Assembly: GCA_900318375.1 (NCBI GenBank)
Contig: ONKG01000004.1
Location: forward strand, 20,962-84,961
Direction: 5' to 3'
DNA: 64,000 nucleotides
Origin: an uncultured Lachnospiraceae bacterium
Lineage (GTDB): Bacteria > Bacillota > Clostridia > Lachnospirales > Lachnospiraceae
The translations under genes were made by a program, and so were the position numbers. The notes below the pieces were generated by a model, which worked only from the letters and a program-made list of their open reading frames with translations, ran no database searches and was not told where the DNA came from. Shown here piece after piece: positions 26,093-34,947 of this stretch; within the stretch, counting starts at the first letter, position 1, and every line of letters begins with the position of its first letter.

Positions 26093-27958
26093 ATGTACAC
26101 ATGTCCAAACTGCGGCTCTGATATGATTTACGATATCGCGTCAAAAAAACTGAAATGCAGTCATTGCGAAACCTTGATCGATATAGAATGGGAAGGTGAC
26201 CACGAGGAGTATGAGCTGGATGATTATGGGAGCCTTCTCCTTGATACTATTATTAATACAGAGAACAGTGTTGAAAACATTGATAACAATAATAAAGAAC
26301 TTTCCGCTGAAGAAATCGGAAAAAACATACGATCTGATTTATTAAATACCCGCTCCGACAGCGGGAATCCCCCTTTAAGAACAGCAGAACAGGTGCAGGA
26401 TGAGTATGAAGCAACAGTATTTTCCTGTCCCCAGTGCGGCGGCATTATCAAGACAGTAGGGACCGCCATAGTTGATTTCTGTCCTTATTGCGGCTCGACT
26501 TTAATGCTTTCAGGAAGACTGCAGAGAGAAAAAAAGCCTGACTACATAATCCCCTTTGGCAAGACAAAAGAGGAATGCGCGGAGATTTATAAAGAGAGGA
26601 TTGAAAAAGCCTGGTGTGTTCCGGCCCGGTATAAAGACATGTCGAAGGTCAACCAGATTAATGGAATATTTTTGCCCTACTGGGTTTATTCTGTTCATCA
26701 GAAAGGACTGCTGACATACAAATATGTAGATAAGGAAAACAGCAGGGGAAAAGTGAGCTGCTACTTTGAAAAAAGCTACAACTATGTATTATATGATGCA
26801 GCTTCCAGTTTTTCCGATCCTGTTTCGGAGGACATTCTAGACTATGACCGCCATGATTTTTTACTGTTTAATCCCGCGTATCTATCCGGTTATTATGCAG
26901 ACAACGCAGATGTTGATAAGGAAAAATATATAATTCAGATACAGGAAAAATCCTGTCAGATGACCAATCAGATTATTGAGAATAAAATACTTGAGAAATA
27001 TAAAGATTTAACGAACGTGTATTTAGCTGATTCCAAACATCTGCAAGAACAATTTAATTCCAGGATTACAGGCGTGAAAGAAGCCATGTTACCAGTATGG
27101 CTCCTGACATGGCGTGAAAAAGGCAGTGTCGTGCATGCAGCCATCAACGGGAAAACAGGTAAGATCAGCACCCGGATTCCTGTAGATCTCAAACAGTTTG
27201 CTTTATATACAGGATTGATGATAGTGCCTGTGATTTTATTGGTTTATATTCTTTTATCAGCCTTATACGGATTGTTTTCGCTTTATGGTTTTGAAGACTT
27301 TATCCCGTTTTTATTCCCTGTCCATTCTCAGATCCCCATGGTGCTCTGGACAGAAATATTCACGCTTTTAGGTACAGGCGTATTGTACTGCAAAACAAAG
27401 GAATTCAAGTCAGCTGCTGCGATTGACGGCAATTATATGGGGAAGAACAATTTTGACCATGCGGCAGCTAAAGGAAGAAAAGAGAAGAAAGAAGATGGGT
27501 GCTTTTACGATTCAGGGTATGTAAGTTCTGAATTACACTTATTATTTATCTTTGGAATAGCTTTAATAGGGATGCCTGTATTATTGAGACTGCTTGTCAC
27601 TTTTTGTACGATTTTCTTGAACGATTCGGGCTATGCAGAGAATGTAGGAGATCTGATATGCCTCCTGATTTACCTTTTTCAGACGGCCTTAATGGTTTTT
27701 GACATTCATCAATATAATAGAGGGTATGTCCGGTCGAGGAAGCAAATGTTTAATATCTATTTATTACTTGCCGGAATTGCATCGGGATGGGCAGTGGTAT
27801 ACCGGGGCAGTTTCCTGGAAACATCCTCGTCACCAGTTTATTATTATGTCAGCCTGCTCATCTTTGCCGCTATACTTAAAGATGTTATTGACAACATTCT
27901 GGCCTATAATCGGTCTTGCGTAAGATTGATTTCAGATTACTATAAGAGGAGTAAATGA
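26093..27958 (+). CDS. Twin zinc-ribbon multi-pass membrane protein of unknown function
   Basis: A 621-residue protein. Two CX2C...CX2C zinc ribbons are visible: CPNCGSDMIYDIASKKLKCS ending HC (residues 4-25) and CPQCGG...FCPYCG (near 110-140). A soluble domain follows (KPDYIIPFGKTKEECAEIYK, NGIFLPYWVYSVH), then at least six hydrophobic segments from about residue 365 on. The pairing of cytoplasmic zinc ribbons with a membrane domain is known from uncharacterised Firmicutes proteins annotated as TFIIB-type zinc ribbon proteins. No enzyme motif is seen. Codon use is A+T-rich compared with the genes on both sides, hinting at transfer. Function unknown. Confidence 0.75.
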   Translation: MYTCPNCGSDMIYDIASKKLKCSHCETLIDIEWEGDHEEYELDDYGSLLLDTIINTENSVENIDNNNKELSAEEIGKNIRSDLLNTRSDSGNPPLRTAEQVQDEYEATVFSCPQCGGIIKTVGTAIVDFCPYCGSTLMLSGRLQREKKPDYIIPFGKTKEECAEIYKERIEKAWCVPARYKDMSKVNQINGIFLPYWVYSVHQKGLLTYKYVDKENSRGKVSCYFEKSYNYVLYDAASSFSDPVSEDILDYDRHDFLLFNPAYLSGYYADNADVDKEKYIIQIQEKSCQMTNQIIENKILEKYKDLTNVYLADSKHLQEQFNSRITGVKEAMLPVWLLTWREKGSVVHAAINGKTGKISTRIPVDLKQFALYTGLMIVPVILLVYILLSALYGLFSLYGFEDFIPFLFPVHSQIPMVLWTEIFTLLGTGVLYCKTKEFKSAAAIDGNYMGKNNFDHAAAKGRKEKKEDGCFYDSGYVSSELHLLFIFGIALIGMPVLLRLLVTFCTIFLNDSGYAENVGDLICLLIYLFQTALMVFDIHQYNRGYVRSRKQMFNIYLLLAGIASGWAVVYRGSFLETSSSPVYYYVSLLIFAAILKDVIDNILAYNRSCVRLISDYYKRSK

Positions 27959-27959
27959 A

Positions 27960-28091
27960 ATGGATTGTTTTATGATAATATTATTGTCAATTACGATCAG
28001 CTTAGGAATCTGCTTTGCCCGCCTGCGCCGTACCAGAAAGACAGACAGAACAAGCGGGATGAAAAGCCGGTATCTGAGCGAAAAAAACATG
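27960..28091 (+). CDS. Possible 43-residue membrane peptide
   Basis: A short frame starting one base after the stop of the zinc-ribbon gene, with AGGAG eight bases before its ATG. The translation has one hydrophobic helix (MIILLSITISLGICFA) followed by a strongly basic tail (RLRRTRKTDR). The placed ribosome site and helix-plus-basic design support a real small protein, but there is no homology evidence. Confidence 0.4.
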
Positions 28092-28113
28092 AGTGTTTCC
28101 ATTGATAAAAAAT

Positions 28114-28153
28114 AGGAATGACTGAAGCTGAAGTTTTTTCGACAAGTCATTCC
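28114..28153. other. Inverted repeat before rarA
   Basis: GGAATGACT (28114-28122) and AGTCATTCC (28145-28153) with a 22-base loop containing a T-run. It may end the upstream transcript weakly or shape the rarA leader. No T-run follows the second arm. Confidence 0.35.
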
Positions 28154-28169
28154 TTGAGAAAGAAGAGCT

Positions 28170-29531
28170 ATGGATTTATTTGATTACATGCGGCAGGAAC
28201 AGCAGCAGACGGAGTCTCCGCTGGCCGCCAGGATCCGCCCCTCAACCCTTGACGAGGTCGTCGGGCAGGAACATATCATCGGGAAGGGACGTCTCCTGCG
28301 CAGGGCGATCCAGGCTGACAAGCTGGGATCTCTGATCTTTTACGGTCCGCCCGGAACGGGCAAGACCACCCTGGCGAGGGTGATCGCCAATACCACCAGC
28401 GCGGAATTTGTCCAGCTCAATGCCACTACCTCCGGCAAAAAAGATATGGAGGAGGCGGTCAGGGCTGCCAAAGACCGCCTTGGAATGTACGGCAAAAAGA
28501 CGATCCTTTTCATCGACGAGATTCACCGCTTCAATAAATCCCAGCAGGATTATCTGCTGCCCTTTGTCGAGGACGGCACGGTGACTCTGATCGGCGCAAC
28601 GACGGAGAATCCCTATTTTGAAGTGAACGGAGCCCTGATTTCCAGGTCGACAGTTTTTGAACTCAAGCCTCTCTCTCAGGAGGATGTCCGCGCTCTGATC
28701 CTGCGCGCCGTCTATGACAATGAAAAGGGTATGGGCATGTATAATGCCGTCATCGACGAGGACGCGGCGGATTTTCTGGCGGATGTCGCCGGCGGAGATG
28801 CCAGACGGGCCCTGAGTGCTGTTGAGCTCGGAATCCTGACGACGGAACCCTCCGCGGACAGAAAAGTGCATATCACACTGGAGATCGCTCAGGAGTGTAT
28901 ACAGCGTAGGGCACCCCGCTATGACAAGGGAGGGGACAATCACTATGATACTATTTCCGCTTTCATCAAGAGCATGCGGGGATCGGACCCGGACGCGGCC
29001 GTCTATTATCTGGCGCGTATGCTGGAAGCGGGGGAGGACCCGAAATTTATAGCCCGAAGGATTATGATCTGCGCGTCCGAGGACGTTGGCAATGCGGATC
29101 CGCAGGCGATCACTGTCGCGGTTTCCTGCTCTCTAGCCTGCGAGCGGATCGGTCTTCCTGAGGCACAGATCATACTGGCCCAGGCGGCCTCCTATGTTGC
29201 CGCCGCACCCAAGAGCAATGCGGCTGTAAATGCTATTTTTTCCGCCAAAGAGCTGGCAGCGAAGACCGGTAATCTTCCTGTGCCGCCCTATCTGCAGGAT
29301 TCCCACTACGGCGGGGCAGGAAAGCTGGGCAGGGGGATCGGATATCAGTACGCGCATTTATATAAAGAGCATTACAGCGGACAGCCTTATCTGCCGGAAG
29401 GAATCAGGGGCACCAGGCTTTATGAGCCTTCCGAAAACGGCTATGAACAGAAGATCCGCGAGCGCCTCTACCGGCTGACCGGTGACGAGCGGTATCAGAA
29501 GCAGGAGGAACTGCTGGACCGTCAACAATAA
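28170..29531 (+). CDS. rarA: Replication-associated recombination protein A (AAA+ ATPase)
   Basis: A 453-residue RarA/MgsA. Seen: RPSTLDEVVGQEHI, Walker A YGPPGTGKTTLA (about residue 50), Walker B FIDEIHRFNKSQQD, sensor 1 TLIGATTENP and ARRALSAVELG-like sensor 2 (GGDARRALSA). The C-terminal part with RRAPRYDKGGDNHYD and SAFIKSMRGSDPDAA is the MgsA-AAA tetramerisation region. It acts at stalled replication forks with SSB. It is followed after 28 bases by the DUF4364 gene. Confidence 0.95.
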   Translation: MDLFDYMRQEQQQTESPLAARIRPSTLDEVVGQEHIIGKGRLLRRAIQADKLGSLIFYGPPGTGKTTLARVIANTTSAEFVQLNATTSGKKDMEEAVRAAKDRLGMYGKKTILFIDEIHRFNKSQQDYLLPFVEDGTVTLIGATTENPYFEVNGALISRSTVFELKPLSQEDVRALILRAVYDNEKGMGMYNAVIDEDAADFLADVAGGDARRALSAVELGILTTEPSADRKVHITLEIAQECIQRRAPRYDKGGDNHYDTISAFIKSMRGSDPDAAVYYLARMLEAGEDPKFIARRIMICASEDVGNADPQAITVAVSCSLACERIGLPEAQIILAQAASYVAAAPKSNAAVNAIFSAKELAAKTGNLPVPPYLQDSHYGGAGKLGRGIGYQYAHLYKEHYSGQPYLPEGIRGTRLYEPSENGYEQKIRERLYRLTGDERYQKQEELLDRQQ

Positions 29532-29559
29532 ATGCTGAATCATCAGCAGGAGATTGATT

Positions 29560-30075
29560 ATGATAGATACTGTTTTTACCGTCTATAAACTGATCATTCT
29601 TTACATGCTTGACCGCTCGGAGGGAGAAGTGACTCAGGGAATGCTGTCCTCCTTCCTTCTGGAGAGCGGATATGCAAATTTTGTCTCTCTCGCGGAGAGT
29701 TATGACCAGCTCGAAAAACAGGGTCTGGTCCGGATTTTCATGCGGGGAGACAAGAAATTTCTGGATCTGACGGATGCCGGACGGCAGGCCTTCGGCTTTT
29801 TCGGAAGGCAGCTGAGTCCCCAGATCCGCATGCAGGCGGACGCATGGCTGATTGAGAACGGACAGAAGATCCGCGAGGAGCGCGAAGTGAGCGCCGTGTA
29901 TGAGAAAATGACCTCCGGTGTATATGAGGTCCGTATGTCCGTGAAAGAAAAAGATGTCACTGTGCTGGAAGTGAAGATTTCCGTCCCCGATGCGGCGTCC
30001 GCGGAAGCCATAGCGGATAAATGGGGGGAAAAAAACGTCGACATCTATCAATATTTAATTGAAAAACTATTTTGA
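29560..30075 (+). CDS. DUF4364 family winged-helix protein
   Basis: A 171-residue protein starting MIDTVFTVYKLIILYMLDRS, with SYDQLEKQGLVRIF and LTDAGRQAFGFF: a winged-helix N-terminal domain and an alpha-beta C-terminal domain, the plan of DUF4364, a Clostridia family. It could be a DNA-binding regulator. ATG 29560 is preferred to the TTG at 29554; CAGGAGA lies seven bases upstream. A strong promoter for rho overlaps its last codons. Confidence 0.82.
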   Translation: MIDTVFTVYKLIILYMLDRSEGEVTQGMLSSFLLESGYANFVSLAESYDQLEKQGLVRIFMRGDKKFLDLTDAGRQAFGFFGRQLSPQIRMQADAWLIENGQKIREEREVSAVYEKMTSGVYEVRMSVKEKDVTVLEVKISVPDAASAEAIADKWGEKNVDIYQYLIEKLF

Positions 30076-30087
30076 CTGTTCTATAAT
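30059..30087 (+). promoter_or_regulatory. Predicted promoter of rho
   Basis: TTGAAA (30059-30064), 17-base spacer, TATAAT (30082-30087), overlapping the end of the DUF4364 gene. The next gene is rho, so the transcript would carry a leader of about 560 bases. Confidence 0.65.
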
Positions 30088-30089
30088 GC

Positions 30090-30657
30090 ACTAAAAGTAC
30101 ATCATCAAAAGACAGGAAGGATTTGCTCCTGCCGAATCTATGATCAAGTCATGTATATGCTCTGCAGCCCTTTCGCATCCCAATCTGCTGCCGCGGCCCC
30201 TCTGATTTTTCATCCTGCCCTTCCGGTGATTTAAGGCCGGCAGGCGCGATGCTCAGAAAAGGCCGGTCCGGTCTGCAGCGGGCAGTGAAGTGAAGCACGG
30301 CTGCCTGCTTATTACATCATCGGCATATATTTCCAGATTAATTTTTGATAATATTTCTTTTTTACCAGACCTTACCAGCGAGTCTGCCGGCGGGGAGAAT
30401 TGCGTCTCTATGATGCTGCGGCAGCTCGGATAACTGTGTTTTTTATCATTTCTATACAGATTTGGATATTGTATGGGGACGATCACATCCTTGGATCGGC
30501 CTGTTTTGCGTTGTCTTCATAAAAACGGCAGACTGCGGCTGTGACAGCGCAGAAGAATCATGATTATCGTATTTAACTGCACAGCGGCGAAAGGGCAGGA
30601 CCCTCCCGGAAAAACCGGCGGCGGAGCTGTGAAGATCATATATTTGGAGGAGAAGGA
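30090..30657 (+). other. Long untranslated leader of rho
   Basis: About 570 bases with no supported gene on either strand, bounded by a good promoter and by the strong ribosome site GGAGGAGAAGGA of rho. Short complementary arms are visible (for example GCAGC 30164-30168 with GCTGC 30187-30191, and GCAGGC near 30241 with GCCTGC near 30303), as well as T-rich and C-rich stretches. Rho genes of several bacteria are autoregulated by termination in long C-rich leaders; that is a reasonable guess here. Confidence 0.45.
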
Positions 30658-32952
30658 ATGACCAGAGAACGATATGAGTCCATATCATTACATGACTTAC
30701 GGGAAATAGCCAAGAACAGGGGCATGCGCAGGATCTCAACGCTCAAAAAAGCAGACCTGATCGATGCGATGTTAAAGAGAGACGAGGAAGAGGCAATTAT
30801 CCTCCGCCAAGAGAGAATACAGAGAAGACAGCAGCAGGAAGCTTCCCAGAGTGCGGAAAATGAAGGGAAAAATGTCCGCAGACCGGCCGCAGATACTGCC
30901 GCCGCAGCTGCGGGACCGTCCCGGGAGGAGGAGACTGCTGCCGGCAATAGTCCGGAAGCTGCTGCCGGCAGATACGGGGATGAGAGAGCGGCAGAGCAGG
31001 ATAAGTCCGGCTCCCGTCCGGGACAGAATGAACGGACAGCTCAGGACAGCTCCCCGGCCGGGCAGAACCGTCCGGACGGAGCAGGACAGGAGAGGACCGT
31101 ATCCGCAGGTGAGGGCGGTCAATCCAGGCAGAGAGGCCAGGGGTCTGCGCGGGGACGCCAGGGTACCGGCACCTACAATACCGGCAATACGACGGGTCGG
31201 AGCCAGACAGGCCGCACCCGAAGGGACGACCGTCAGAACCAGCAGAACAGCCGGCAGCCCAGACAGGCCAGGCAGAATACGACTGGTCAGGATAAAAACA
31301 GGCCGTCGGATTCCGCAAGAGGAAGGATTCGCTTTGCGGATCAGGGACAGGAAAGAAACGGCAGGGGGGCCGATTATCCGGACAAGGGACGTTTTTCCGA
31401 GACGGCAGCTGACCGGAGCAGATCCGGCGGGGCTGCAGGCGTCAGGGATGGCGGCAGAGAACAGTATCGTGATGCGCGCCCGGAGAGCGCACAGGAAGCG
31501 CCTCTGAATGGAACGGCTGATGCTGTATACAGGGCCGGCGTATCGGAGACTGCGGACGGTGCAGTCAGGGATCATAGCGCAGTATTCCAGAATATGCAGA
31601 CCGCCTGGCCGGCGGATGATGCCGGGCAGGAAGTCAGGCAGGAATCCAGACCGGACGATGGTCAGATACAGGGAAATAATGGTACCCCGCAGGATGGCCA
31701 GCAGGATGCACAGGCGGCAAGGCTTTCCAGATTTTACCAGCCGGGACGTCCGGACACACCGGTCCTGCACAAGGATGAACTCAATACAGAGCTTGACAGC
31801 GGGCAGATGGCCAACGGGATCCTGGAGGTCATGCAGGATGGTTTCGGCTTTATCCGCTGTGCCAACTACATGCCCGGTGAAAATGATATATATGTTGCGC
31901 CCAGTCAGATCAGACGGTTCGGCCTTAAGACCGGAGACATTATTGTCGGAAATATCCGCGTGCGTACACAGGGCGAAAAATTCAGCGCCCTTCTCTATGT
32001 CAAGAGTGTCAACGGCTTGTCCCCCGAAGAGGCAAACAGGCGTTATAATTTTGAAGACATGACACCGGTATTTCCGGATGAGCGGATCCGTCTCGAGCGC
32101 TCCGGCGGAACAGTTGCCATGCGCATTATGGATCTGATGAGCCCGGTCGGAAAAGGCCAGCGCGGAATGATCGTATCGCCTCCCAAGGCCGGCAAAACTA
32201 CACTGATCAAGGAAGTGGCCCGTTCTGTAAAATATAATAACCCTGAGATCCATCTGATCGTACTCCTGATCGATGAGCGTCCCGAGGAAGTCACGGATAT
32301 CCGGGAAGCAATCGAGGGCCCGAATGCGGAGGTGATCTATTCCACCTTTGATGAACTGCCCGAGCACCACAAGCGTGTCTCCGAGATGGTGATCGAACGC
32401 GCGAGACGTCTTGTTGAACATAAAAAAGATGTAATGATTCTCCTCGATTCCATCACCCGCCTTACAAGGGCCTATAATATAACAGAGCCCTCCAGCGGCC
32501 GCACGCTTTCAGGCGGTCTGGATCCTGCGGCTCTCCACATGCCCAAGCGCTTCTTCGGCGCCGCCAGGAACATGAGGGAGGGCGGGAGCCTGACCATTCT
32601 TGCGACAGCCCTGATCGACACCGGCAGTAAGATGGACGATATTGTCTTTGAGGAATTCAAGGGCACAGGAAACATGGAACTCGTTCTCGACCGGCGTCTG
32701 TCGGAAAGGCGGATCTTCCCCGCAATTGACATCGTCCGCTCCGGAACGCGCAGGGATGACCTGCTGCTGACACCGGATGAGCAGAGTGCCATGAGCATAG
32801 TCAGGCGTGCCTTTAACGGGTTAAGTGCCGAACAGGCTGTGACACAGGCACTGGATCTGTTTTCAAGGACCCGCACAAACGGTGAATTTGTCAACATGGT
32901 CCGTAAGATTCAGTGGGGAAGCGCCCCTGAGCGTCCGCATACGAGTCTTTGA
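30658..32952 (+). CDS. rho: Transcription termination factor Rho with large disordered insert
   Basis: 764 residues against about 420 for Escherichia coli Rho. Residues 1-45 form the Rho_N helix bundle (SLHDLREIAKNRGMRRIS). About residues 47-370 are a low-complexity insert rich in Arg, Gly, Gln, Asp, Ser and Ala (for example RQPRQARQNTTGQ). From about 374 the normal protein resumes: RNA-binding cold-shock domain (ILEVMQDGFGFIR, DIYVAPSQIRRFGL), Walker A PPKAGKTTLIKE, Walker B MILLDSITRLTRAYN, and Q/R loops (SGGLDPAALHMPKRFFGAAR). It is an RNA-driven hexameric helicase that ends transcription. The insert may add RNA binding or phase separation, as reported for other extended Rho proteins. Confidence 0.96.
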   Translation: MTRERYESISLHDLREIAKNRGMRRISTLKKADLIDAMLKRDEEEAIILRQERIQRRQQQEASQSAENEGKNVRRPAADTAAAAAGPSREEETAAGNSPEAAAGRYGDERAAEQDKSGSRPGQNERTAQDSSPAGQNRPDGAGQERTVSAGEGGQSRQRGQGSARGRQGTGTYNTGNTTGRSQTGRTRRDDRQNQQNSRQPRQARQNTTGQDKNRPSDSARGRIRFADQGQERNGRGADYPDKGRFSETAADRSRSGGAAGVRDGGREQYRDARPESAQEAPLNGTADAVYRAGVSETADGAVRDHSAVFQNMQTAWPADDAGQEVRQESRPDDGQIQGNNGTPQDGQQDAQAARLSRFYQPGRPDTPVLHKDELNTELDSGQMANGILEVMQDGFGFIRCANYMPGENDIYVAPSQIRRFGLKTGDIIVGNIRVRTQGEKFSALLYVKSVNGLSPEEANRRYNFEDMTPVFPDERIRLERSGGTVAMRIMDLMSPVGKGQRGMIVSPPKAGKTTLIKEVARSVKYNNPEIHLIVLLIDERPEEVTDIREAIEGPNAEVIYSTFDELPEHHKRVSEMVIERARRLVEHKKDVMILLDSITRLTRAYNITEPSSGRTLSGGLDPAALHMPKRFFGAARNMREGGSLTILATALIDTGSKMDDIVFEEFKGTGNMELVLDRRLSERRIFPAIDIVRSGTRRDDLLLTPDEQSAMSIVRRAFNGLSAEQAVTQALDLFSRTRTNGEFVNMVRKIQWGSAPERPHTSL

Positions 32953-32989
32953 TATTAAGACAGAAATGTTTATTCTTCATCGCGCAATA

Positions 32990-33116
32990 CCTGTAATTTC
33001 ATAAGAGTTACGGGATATGCACGCAAAAAGGAAACTCACTTGACCGCGCGATACCCGCGGCTTCAGCCGCGGGACAGCCGCGCAGACCTTGCGAGAGGGT
33101 CTTGAAAAAAGTGAGT
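32990..33116 (+). other. Structured leader before malQ
   Basis: Several nested inverted repeats: CCTGTAA/TTACGGG (32990-33014); an outer stem ACTCACTT (33034-33041) with AAGTGAGT (33109-33116); inside it GCGCG/CGCGC around a perfect CCCGCGG-CTTCAG-CCGCGGG hairpin (33054-33073), and AGACC/GGTCT near 33084-33103. The outer stem ends just before the malQ ribosome site AGGAGG. This fits a three-way-junction leader RNA that could control translation; no known riboswitch class is recognised. Confidence 0.45.
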
Positions 33117-33136
33117 ATTTTACAGGAGGAAATGCC

Positions 33137-34654
33137 ATGAAACGGACCTGTGGTGTCCTGCTTCCGATCGCCAGCCTTCCGTCTAAATACGGAATCGGCT
33201 GCCTTTCTACGGAAGCCTATCGTTTCGTTGACTTTCTTGCGGAATCCGGCCAGACCTGGTGGCAGATCCTGCCCCTGGGCCAGACCGGATATGGTGACTC
33301 TCCTTATCAGTCTTTTTCGACCTTCGCGGGAAATCCCTACTTTATCGATCTTGAGCAGCTCATCGGAGCGGGATATCTCACCAGAGAAGAAACGGATCAG
33401 TTCGAATTCGGCACACATCCCTCCTACGTGGACTATGACCGGATCTATCGGTTTCGTTATCCGCTCCTGCGCCGCGCTTATGAAAACAGCCCGTTTTCTC
33501 TGCATCCGGATGAAAAATGGGCAAAGGCCTCTTACAATGCAGACCGCTACGCCTTCGAGACCTATATTACAAACAACAAGGAATGGCTGGATGACTATGC
33601 CCTTTACAGCTCTCTGAAGAGCCGTTTTGAAAACGCGGCATGGATGGAGTGGGACGAAGACATCCGCCTGCGCAGGCCGGACGCCATGAAGCACTGGCGC
33701 AGGATCCTGCACGATGATATCCGCTATTACTGCTTCCTGCAGTATATGTTCTACCGCCAGTGGAAGGCAGTCAAAGATTACGCAGCCAAAAAGGGGATAC
33801 AGATCCTGGGAGATCTTCCCATCTATGTGGCACTGGACAGCGCCGACACCTGGAGTCATCCCGAACTCTTCAAACTGGATGAGTCAGGAAGGCCGTCTGT
33901 TGTCGCGGGATGCCCGCCGGATGCCTTTTCGGCGACAGGCCAGCTCTGGGGCAATCCGATCTATGAATGGGAAAAACACAAGGCCGAGGATTACGCCTGG
34001 TGGAAATCACGTATGGAGCATGCCTTCTTTTTCTATGACGCCGTCAGGATCGATCATTTCCGCGGCTTCGAATCTTACTACGAGATTCCGGAATCGGAGG
34101 ATACTGCCATGAACGGCACATGGGTCAAGGGTCCCGGCATGGAACTGTTCCGGGCTCTGCGGGATGTGATCGGTGAGCGGCAGGTGATCGCCGAAGATCT
34201 CGGTTTCCTCACACCTGAGGTGCACGAGCTTCTGACCGAAACCGGCTACCCCGGGATGAAAGTACTGCAGTTTGCCTTCGACGCCAGAAGTGACAGTGAT
34301 TATCAGCCGCACAATTATACACGCAATTGTGTTGTCTATACGGGAACACATGATAATGATACCTCCCGGGGCTGGATAGAAAACACAGATCCCGAGATCA
34401 GAAAATATGCGCTTCGATATCTGGGCCTTAATGGCACAGAAGGCGCCGTGGAGGCCATGATCCGCACAGCTATGATGAGTGTCGCCGATACATGCATCAT
34501 TCCCCTTCAGGATTATCTGAATCTGGGGAGCGAAGCGAGGATCAATACTCCTTCCACACTTGGAGACAACTGGAAGTGGCGTGTCAGCTCCGATGTCTTT
34601 ACAAAACAGCTTTCTGAAAAACTATTGGAGTATGCCCGTTTCTATGCCCGATGA
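33137..34654 (+). CDS. malQ: 4-alpha-glucanotransferase (amylomaltase)
   Basis: A 505-residue GH77 enzyme. Seen: RTCGVLLPIASLPSKYGIG at the start, WWQILPLGQTGYGDSPYQSFS, GDLPIYVALDSADTW, VRIDHFRGFESYYEIP (catalytic nucleophile Asp in RIDHFRG), VIAEDLGFLTPEV (acid/base Glu) and TGTHDNDTSRGW. It transfers maltooligosaccharides in glycogen or maltodextrin metabolism in the cytoplasm. ATG 33137 follows AGGAGGAA. No maltose transport or glycogen genes are next to it. Confidence 0.96.
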   Translation: MKRTCGVLLPIASLPSKYGIGCLSTEAYRFVDFLAESGQTWWQILPLGQTGYGDSPYQSFSTFAGNPYFIDLEQLIGAGYLTREETDQFEFGTHPSYVDYDRIYRFRYPLLRRAYENSPFSLHPDEKWAKASYNADRYAFETYITNNKEWLDDYALYSSLKSRFENAAWMEWDEDIRLRRPDAMKHWRRILHDDIRYYCFLQYMFYRQWKAVKDYAAKKGIQILGDLPIYVALDSADTWSHPELFKLDESGRPSVVAGCPPDAFSATGQLWGNPIYEWEKHKAEDYAWWKSRMEHAFFFYDAVRIDHFRGFESYYEIPESEDTAMNGTWVKGPGMELFRALRDVIGERQVIAEDLGFLTPEVHELLTETGYPGMKVLQFAFDARSDSDYQPHNYTRNCVVYTGTHDNDTSRGWIENTDPEIRKYALRYLGLNGTEGAVEAMIRTAMMSVADTCIIPLQDYLNLGSEARINTPSTLGDNWKWRVSSDVFTKQLSEKLLEYARFYAR

Positions 34655-34750
34655 AACTGTCTTTGACCATTGACTCAAGGTTTAATTCATTTTAGTAGTT
34701 TTAGTATCAGAAGCGAAATATAAGAAGTTTTCATATCAGAAGTGAAAAGC

Positions 34751-34783
34751 AAAGCCCCTGCGCCTGTCAGCGCGGGGGCTTTT
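34751..34783 (+). terminator. Rho-independent terminator of malQ
   Basis: Stem GCCCCTGCGC (34754-34763) with GCGCGGGGGC (34770-34779), six-base loop, flanked by AAA and TTTT. About 100 bases after the malQ stop. Upstream, ATCAGAAGYGAAA occurs twice in an A+T-rich stretch. Confidence 0.8.
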
Positions 34784-34819
34784 GAGATGGCTGAGAATGA
34801 CTGCCGGATCATGCATGTC

Positions 34820-34947
34820 ACAGATCGGGCATACACCGGAACAGATGCGCCCCGGATCAGGCAGGAACCGGATTATAGTGTCCCGGATCAGGTATACACC
34901 GGATCAAGTGTGCCCTGAAAAGTGCCCTGAAAAGGACAGGCACCGGA
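34820..34947. repeat. Degenerate CCGGATCA-type repeats
   Basis: Imperfect units containing ATACACCGGAWCAR, GTGYCC and CCGGATCAGG recur five or six times, and GTGCCCTGAAAA occurs twice in a row near 34910-34935. The array ends at the stop codon of the DJ-1 gene. Origin unknown. Confidence 0.5.

Noticed and set aside
30772-32421. Long minus-strand open frame inside rho
   Set aside because: Shadow of the low-complexity rho insert; composition only.
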